A stretch of 64,000 bases of DNA, from positions 98,913,597 through 98,977,596 of the forward strand of contig CM042141.1 of assembly GCA_023376005.1 (NCBI GenBank), given 5' to 3'. Within the stretch, counting starts at the first letter, position 1. Every line of letters begins with the position of its first letter. This document shows, piece by piece, positions 42,301 to 48,607 of the stretch. The notes under the pieces are model-generated. The model ran no database searches, was not told where the DNA came from, and was given only the letters and a program-made list of their open reading frames with translations. Made by a program: the position numbers and the translations under genes. The DNA is from Doryteuthis pealeii. Lineage: Eukaryota > Mollusca > Cephalopoda > Myopsida > Loliginidae.

Positions 42301-45300
42301 GGTTTGGCAACAGCGGTGTCGCAGGAGTTGTTGGGAAGTACTGCGATTCAGCACCGCCCATCTTCAGGACTCCGGCTCCAGATTGTTTTCGGGATTTACT
42401 CCCTTAGCCTTCCTTGGATTAAGGTAGAGCTGCAAGGCAACGGTGGTTTTATGAGACTTTTCCTTGATTGGTAAGTTAACCAATCATGCTGCTGCCAGTG
42501 TGGTCGGGTCGGGTCGGGTCCAGGAGTCCTGTTTTTCTATGACCATGCTATCTATAATTCTAATTACTAATGGATAATTTCTCAGGGCAGTGTGGGAGAG
42601 GGGTAGGGAATTTTTTTTTTCTGTTGTCTTTATACTGATTCTGCTTTACATGCTGATTTAACATTAACTGACCCCAAAAAACAATTGATATGATGAAAAA
42701 ATCAACTAATCAACCAATGTACCAAAATATTGCAACATTTTTAACTCACCCAATTATTTTCAATTATATTTGATTTATTTAGTGCTACTAATTAAAAAAA
42801 ACTTTCTTCCATTTCCTATAGTCATCAGTAGATGTTGCTGATTTGATAGAAGAAAGTTATCGTCGCTACAGCCACATATCAAATCAAGACATTGAAAAAC
42901 TTCGATTAAACTATCGATTAAAAGTAGTTCAGGTAAGTAAAAAAAAAAAAAAAAATTTTTTTTAATTCTTTTTTTAACCCCCTTGTTATATTGATTGATG
43001 TTAGGTATGGCCATGTCTGAATATTCTTCAGTCAGTAGAGTAGTTGACTAGGAATTACAAGATTCCGGTTTTGATACCGGCCCTTGCTAAATCAGCGCAT
43101 GAGTAGCACAGCTCAAATACTGTGATCTGTGCAGTAAAATGGAGAGCTGATGGTAGGTGTTATGCTCCATCTCCCTGGTCAGCTGATACCAACAACTCCG
43201 CAGACTTATGACCATTTCTGATTATTCTTGGGTATAAACCATAAACATGGTGTAATGGTTAGCAAGCTAGATTCACTGACCATTGTTAGTGAGTTTGATT
43301 CTCACTGGGTGACCCATGTTTCTGGCCTTGTGCCACATCTAAGCTTAGCTTAGTAAATAACTATAAGCCATAAAAACTTCCTGCCTGAAATAAATAGCCA
43401 TCAACATTGCATTCTGTGGAAAAATGAATCTTCTAATTACTATAAAAAAAAAGCTAATACATGCAAATCATTTTACTCACTGGTTTAAACCTCAGCCAAT
43501 CAACAGTTTGAATACATGGCTGGTTAACTACTTAATCGCTGATACTGAGAGATGTCTATTTGCAATCATTGACGAACAAGACTGAGGTGCACCAAGGAAC
43601 AACCAAAGGATTCTTTACTAAGGATCGCACTCTGCTTAACAAAGGACCTCCGCTGGACAAGCGCTCTTGCTTGAAGCCTAAAGGATGGCCATAAAAAATC
43701 GTAACAGGTTATGCGCCTAGGAACGATCTTCTTCGATAGCAACAAAGCTAAGTATGAACTCTGGGAAGTCAAGTTTCTTGAGTATTTAAGGATCCTTCAA
43801 CTACACAATATAATACACGCACCATCTGACCAAAGCGAGGACCCAGATTTTGCAGAAATGAATGCAACAATATATGCTGAGTGTTTGGACGTTCAAAGTT
43901 TATAATTGGTAATGAGGGATGCCAAGGACAATGGCCAAAAGGCATTAGAGATTTTACGGTTCCATTTCTTGTCGATAGGCAAACCGAGAATCGTCAGTCT
44001 CTATTTTGATTTAGCCTCATTAAATAGAATGAACTATGAATTTATCACAGATTACATAATAAGGCTGAGGTTTAAACCACGTGACCTCGCTTAGTCTATA
44101 AATTTAAGTGGTGTATTGCAGCACACCTTATATACCAAAATAATCCACAAATGCAACATCTGTAAATGTTTGAGGTGCACTTTCAAGATAAATATTACTG
44201 GAAAATGTGTGGGATGGGGGGTGTTAGATTGTCATCTGAAAAACAACTTTTAATACAATTTTAGAATAAAGTAGTCTAATTTATTTTCAAATCTTTGTAT
44301 TTGTACATGAAACAAAATTAAATAGTCAAAATATACAACTGTTATTTGATTAAAATAAGTATTGTTATCTGTTTTAATGTGAAACTTGAATATTTAAAAT
44401 CAAAATATATTTACCTTGTTAAATTATTTTTTGTCAACAAATTCATTCCATTTGTTAATATATATAAAAAAAAATGTATCTTAAAATACAAGTCTTTGTT
44501 ATATTACTTATGATTTTTACTTTTATTTTAAGAATATTGAAGATAGCACAATGAAAAATATTCTTCGTAGTGTAACTACAGAAACAGCTTTCCAAGGAAA
44601 AGAACTTGAAGATTTATACGTTCTCTTCCGGGTGAGTAAAAAAAGATTTTATTCTAATAGTTAATCATTTTTTTACCTTTTTTTTTTTTTTTTTTTTTTT
44701 TTTCTTTTTTTTTTTCTTCTATTTATAAAGGAATTAACAAGGTAATCACAAAGATAAGATCTCCAAAATATTTAGAAATCACAGAAACGTTTATTGTCAA
44801 TGATGTTTGCATCATTTTAAAGTTTGAAGATGTATCTATTTTTCTACATAATAGCCATTTCAGTCAATGCATTTTTGTAGGCGCTGTGGCAGTTTTTGTA
44901 TGCCCATGTCATACCAGCTTGTCGCCATGTTGTTGAAGAATTGTTGAACCTCATTGTTGTTGCAAACTCCCTACACCAGTTGCAGACGTTTTTGACATCC
45001 ATGCACGACTCGCCATACAATTCCATTAGTTGGCAATGAATTTCAATTGGTTTAATGCCTTTTGTATTCAAAAACCAAATAACTGTGCAAACTTCACACA
45101 TGGTAGTAGCATCAATTGGGAGTTCCATCAGAAACAATTGCCATGCCAAAACTGAGCATGGAAGATGCACACAGGTGCATGCACAACAAACATGACAGCA
45201 CTCAGCACTTTGGAGACCTTAATTTTCAGATTACACTCGTATTTTTCTCAAAAAAAAAAACATGGAAATTTTGAACAATTTTGGGTGCTATTGGCAGAAT

Positions 45301-46659
45301 TGCATCCTGACTTCTTGTCTTAAAAAACGCTAGGCGGTGATAGCTGAAAAAACAACCTGTTCTAAAAAAATCAAAATCAAAAATCAAAACATATTTTTGG
45401 TATTTTTATTTTATTTTAATATATTTATTTCCAACAATCAATTACAAATAAAAAATAAAAATATTTAGATATTCTTTTTTATTTTAACTAAAAACAAAAC
45501 ATAAAACAAACATAAATAAAAAAAATCTGAATATTTAGATATTCTTTGGAATTGATTGTTGAAATTAAATATATTAAAATAAAATAAAAATTCTGAAAAA
45601 AAATGTTTTGAGTTTTTATTGTCGAAAAAAACAATGAAAATACTGAAAAAAAAATAGATATTCTTTTAGCGGATTGAAGGCGTTTTTATCAACAAATTAT
45701 TTATTTTATTTTATTTTTTAGTGGTTTGAAGGCATTAAAAGTAAGCCATATTTTTATCAACAAGTAAATGTAAATATTTAGTAAGGGTAACCCAAAGCAG
45801 AATTTTTTTTAAACATTATTTTTCCAATATAGATATCATTGGGGAATGACTAAATTTTGGTAAACAGGCAAAGGCCTGACCTATTTACCAAATCTTTTCT
45901 CGTTCCCCAATGATACCTGCATCAGAAAAATAAGGTTTTTAAAAAATTCCACTTCAAGTTAATTACCCATACCACACTTTTAACTTTACTTTTTAGCTCT
46001 TACTAAATTTTTATTCACCCTTTTAATTTGTATTATTAGAATTATTCAGACTATTGTCCTCATCTTTATTGTTATCTGTACAATGTTTCAGCCAATGTGC
46101 CCTTCGGCCTTCTTCAGCTATTTCTTTTTGAACTCGGGAACCTTCTTGTTGTAATCAGGAGCCATCACAGAACTTTGAACCCAACCCTTTATTCAATCCA
46201 CAGGGGTATCCTGTTCTCATTCCGCTAACCATAGCTGGGTACAGGTGTTAAGCTGTGTTAATTATTATTCTATGTTACTGTTGCCCTTAACCAGGATTGA
46301 ACCTGCAGCCTAGAGATAACTGTCACTTAGAATTGTCTTAACCCAACACCTTTATCCACTACACTATTTTATTTTACGCTTTTTAATTCATTTATGTTTT
46401 TCTTCTTCTTCTTTAGGAGGAGTACCTAACCTCATGTTATTGGCGGACAAGTCAACAACCAGTAGACACAATCGACAAGTTTGATCCTTCCCGGCCTTAT
46501 TATGAACAATATAAAGTAGATTTTGACCAATTCAAGACAATGTTTTTGTCATTGTGTCCTTGGGCAACTGGTATTCATGCAGAAACTATGGCATTACGAG
46601 CATTCAGGGTTAGTACTTAATACATTTATCTGAAAATTATATATGTATGTGTTTGTTTG

Positions 46660-46698
<39 letters not shown>

Positions 46699-47064
46699 AT
46701 TTATTTATTTTATTTTATTTTTTTTTTAACTGCATCTGAGCGAGTGGCTGAACAGGCCAATTTTTGAATGGCAACCTCTGGTGCAGTGACTGCAGTGATG
46801 CTTGCTGGAGTTGCTGTTGTCTCCCCTTCCTTTTGGATCTCTTTTCTGTGGTGACTTCTTTCCTTTTTTTTTCCCCCTTTTTCGTGCCTTGTTTGTCAAG
46901 GAGGCGCCAGGCCACTCTATTTTCTGCACCAACCTCCCATGTGTTGGTGTTGATGTGATGTCTTCATGTCCTTCTTGCAAATGTCTTTAAAGCATGGGTG
47001 TGGTCTCCCTACCGGTCGGGAGCCTTCTACTAATTTGCCATACAATAGGTATTTGGGGATGTGT

Positions 47065-47097
<33 letters not shown>

Positions 47098-48355
47098 TCC
47101 CAAATATATAAGAATGTAGAAATATATAAGTGATGTTAGAATGCCAAAGCAACTCTCCTTTACGGTCAGCTGCATGATTGCAAAAGGCTACAGCATAAGC
47201 CTTGGAAGAGGTATAAGGATTGCCTAAAAAACCAACCTTGTAAAAATAAAAATAGATCCTGACAACTGGGAAAAAGCTGGCGTTGAAGAGGACTGACTGG
47301 AGATTCCATGTGGATGATGGCTGTACCAGTTTTGAGAGTGAAAGAATTGAACATGAACACCTCAAGTGTCAACTTCGAAAAGGACACACCTGTCATATTG
47401 GTGGAACATGGAGGTTTGGAAATGTCAAACATGGTCTGATTCTGCTTTCTAAGGTTGGGTATGTCAATCATAGGAAATCTCACCAGGGACAATACATACA
47501 CACTCCAGGAACAACAATGTGTTTTGTGCAATCTATAACAAAGTCTGTAAGTCAGCTTCTGGTCTTAAGAGACATATGGTGGTGCATAAGCATCAAATTT
47601 TATCATTTGATCCATCAATTCCAGTGGGAAGGACATCCTTCCTATGTCATATTTGAAACTTTGTGGATCTGCAGCAGGATTGATGAGTCACTTGAGGGCT
47701 CATGAGAGGAAAGGTTCTAGTGATGGGGTTGTAGGACTAACGGACAGCAGTGATCTGTAAAGATTATGCTATTGCTATGTGTGTGTGTGTGTGTATGTAT
47801 TACCGCGCACCCTACACATGCAGATCAGGCACAAGGCCCTATTAATGTGGGACCACCACTAGCCAAGACTCATGGGTGGTGGGTGCAAAAAATGGTAATT
47901 TTCACCTTTAGTTGGCTAAATTCCTAGCATAAAATTGTGCATGCACATTATCTGAAATGAACTTAATTGTTATTAAGAACACATTTTATGATACTTTTTG
48001 TGTTAAAGCATGCAGTTATATTGTTTTCGAAAAAGTTTCTAAGGTTTGTTTATTTGCACGGAGACTTTCAAAATGGCTACCAGCTTGTTCAAAGTGAAAG
48101 TCAAGGGAGGTTACTCTAATTGCCTTATTTGCTAGGAATTTAGCCAACTAAAGGTGAAACCCAAAAAATGTGTTGATCCTGTCGGCATTCCCCTCAGGGG
48201 GGGGGGTGCCTCAGGCACTGGGCAATAAATCCAGCCCTGCCCCTTTAAATCAAGGGAGCAGGTGTTGCCTAGGGGGGGGGCCTCCTGGGATCAACGCTGT
48301 TTAATTACTTCAATGGTCCAGGGAGAAGCCACTGGACCCCAGCCCCGAGGGGCAA

Positions 48356-48402
<47 letters not shown>

Positions 48403-48568
48403 GTCCCAAAATAATATATACACTCTTTAAATATTAATAGTTAATAATACGTTTTTAATCTTATTTACAAGTCAAAATACATAAATTGAATAAGTTATAA
48501 TGATTCAACGAGTGTATACATCATTTTGGGACACCCTGTATATGCAACCACATATTTGCGTGTTTATG

Positions 48569-48607
<39 letters not shown>

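Noticed and set aside
42199..42474. 91-codon plus frame
   Set aside because: It is opposite to the LINE family B relic, whose minus reading shows the real motifs.
44844..45170. 108-codon minus frame as a host gene
   Set aside because: Its two halves match the opposite ends of a mariner transposase with the middle missing.
47283..47705. 140-codon open frame as a separate gene
   Set aside because: It reads the zinc-finger end of a LINE ORF2 in shifting frames, so it is a transposon relic.
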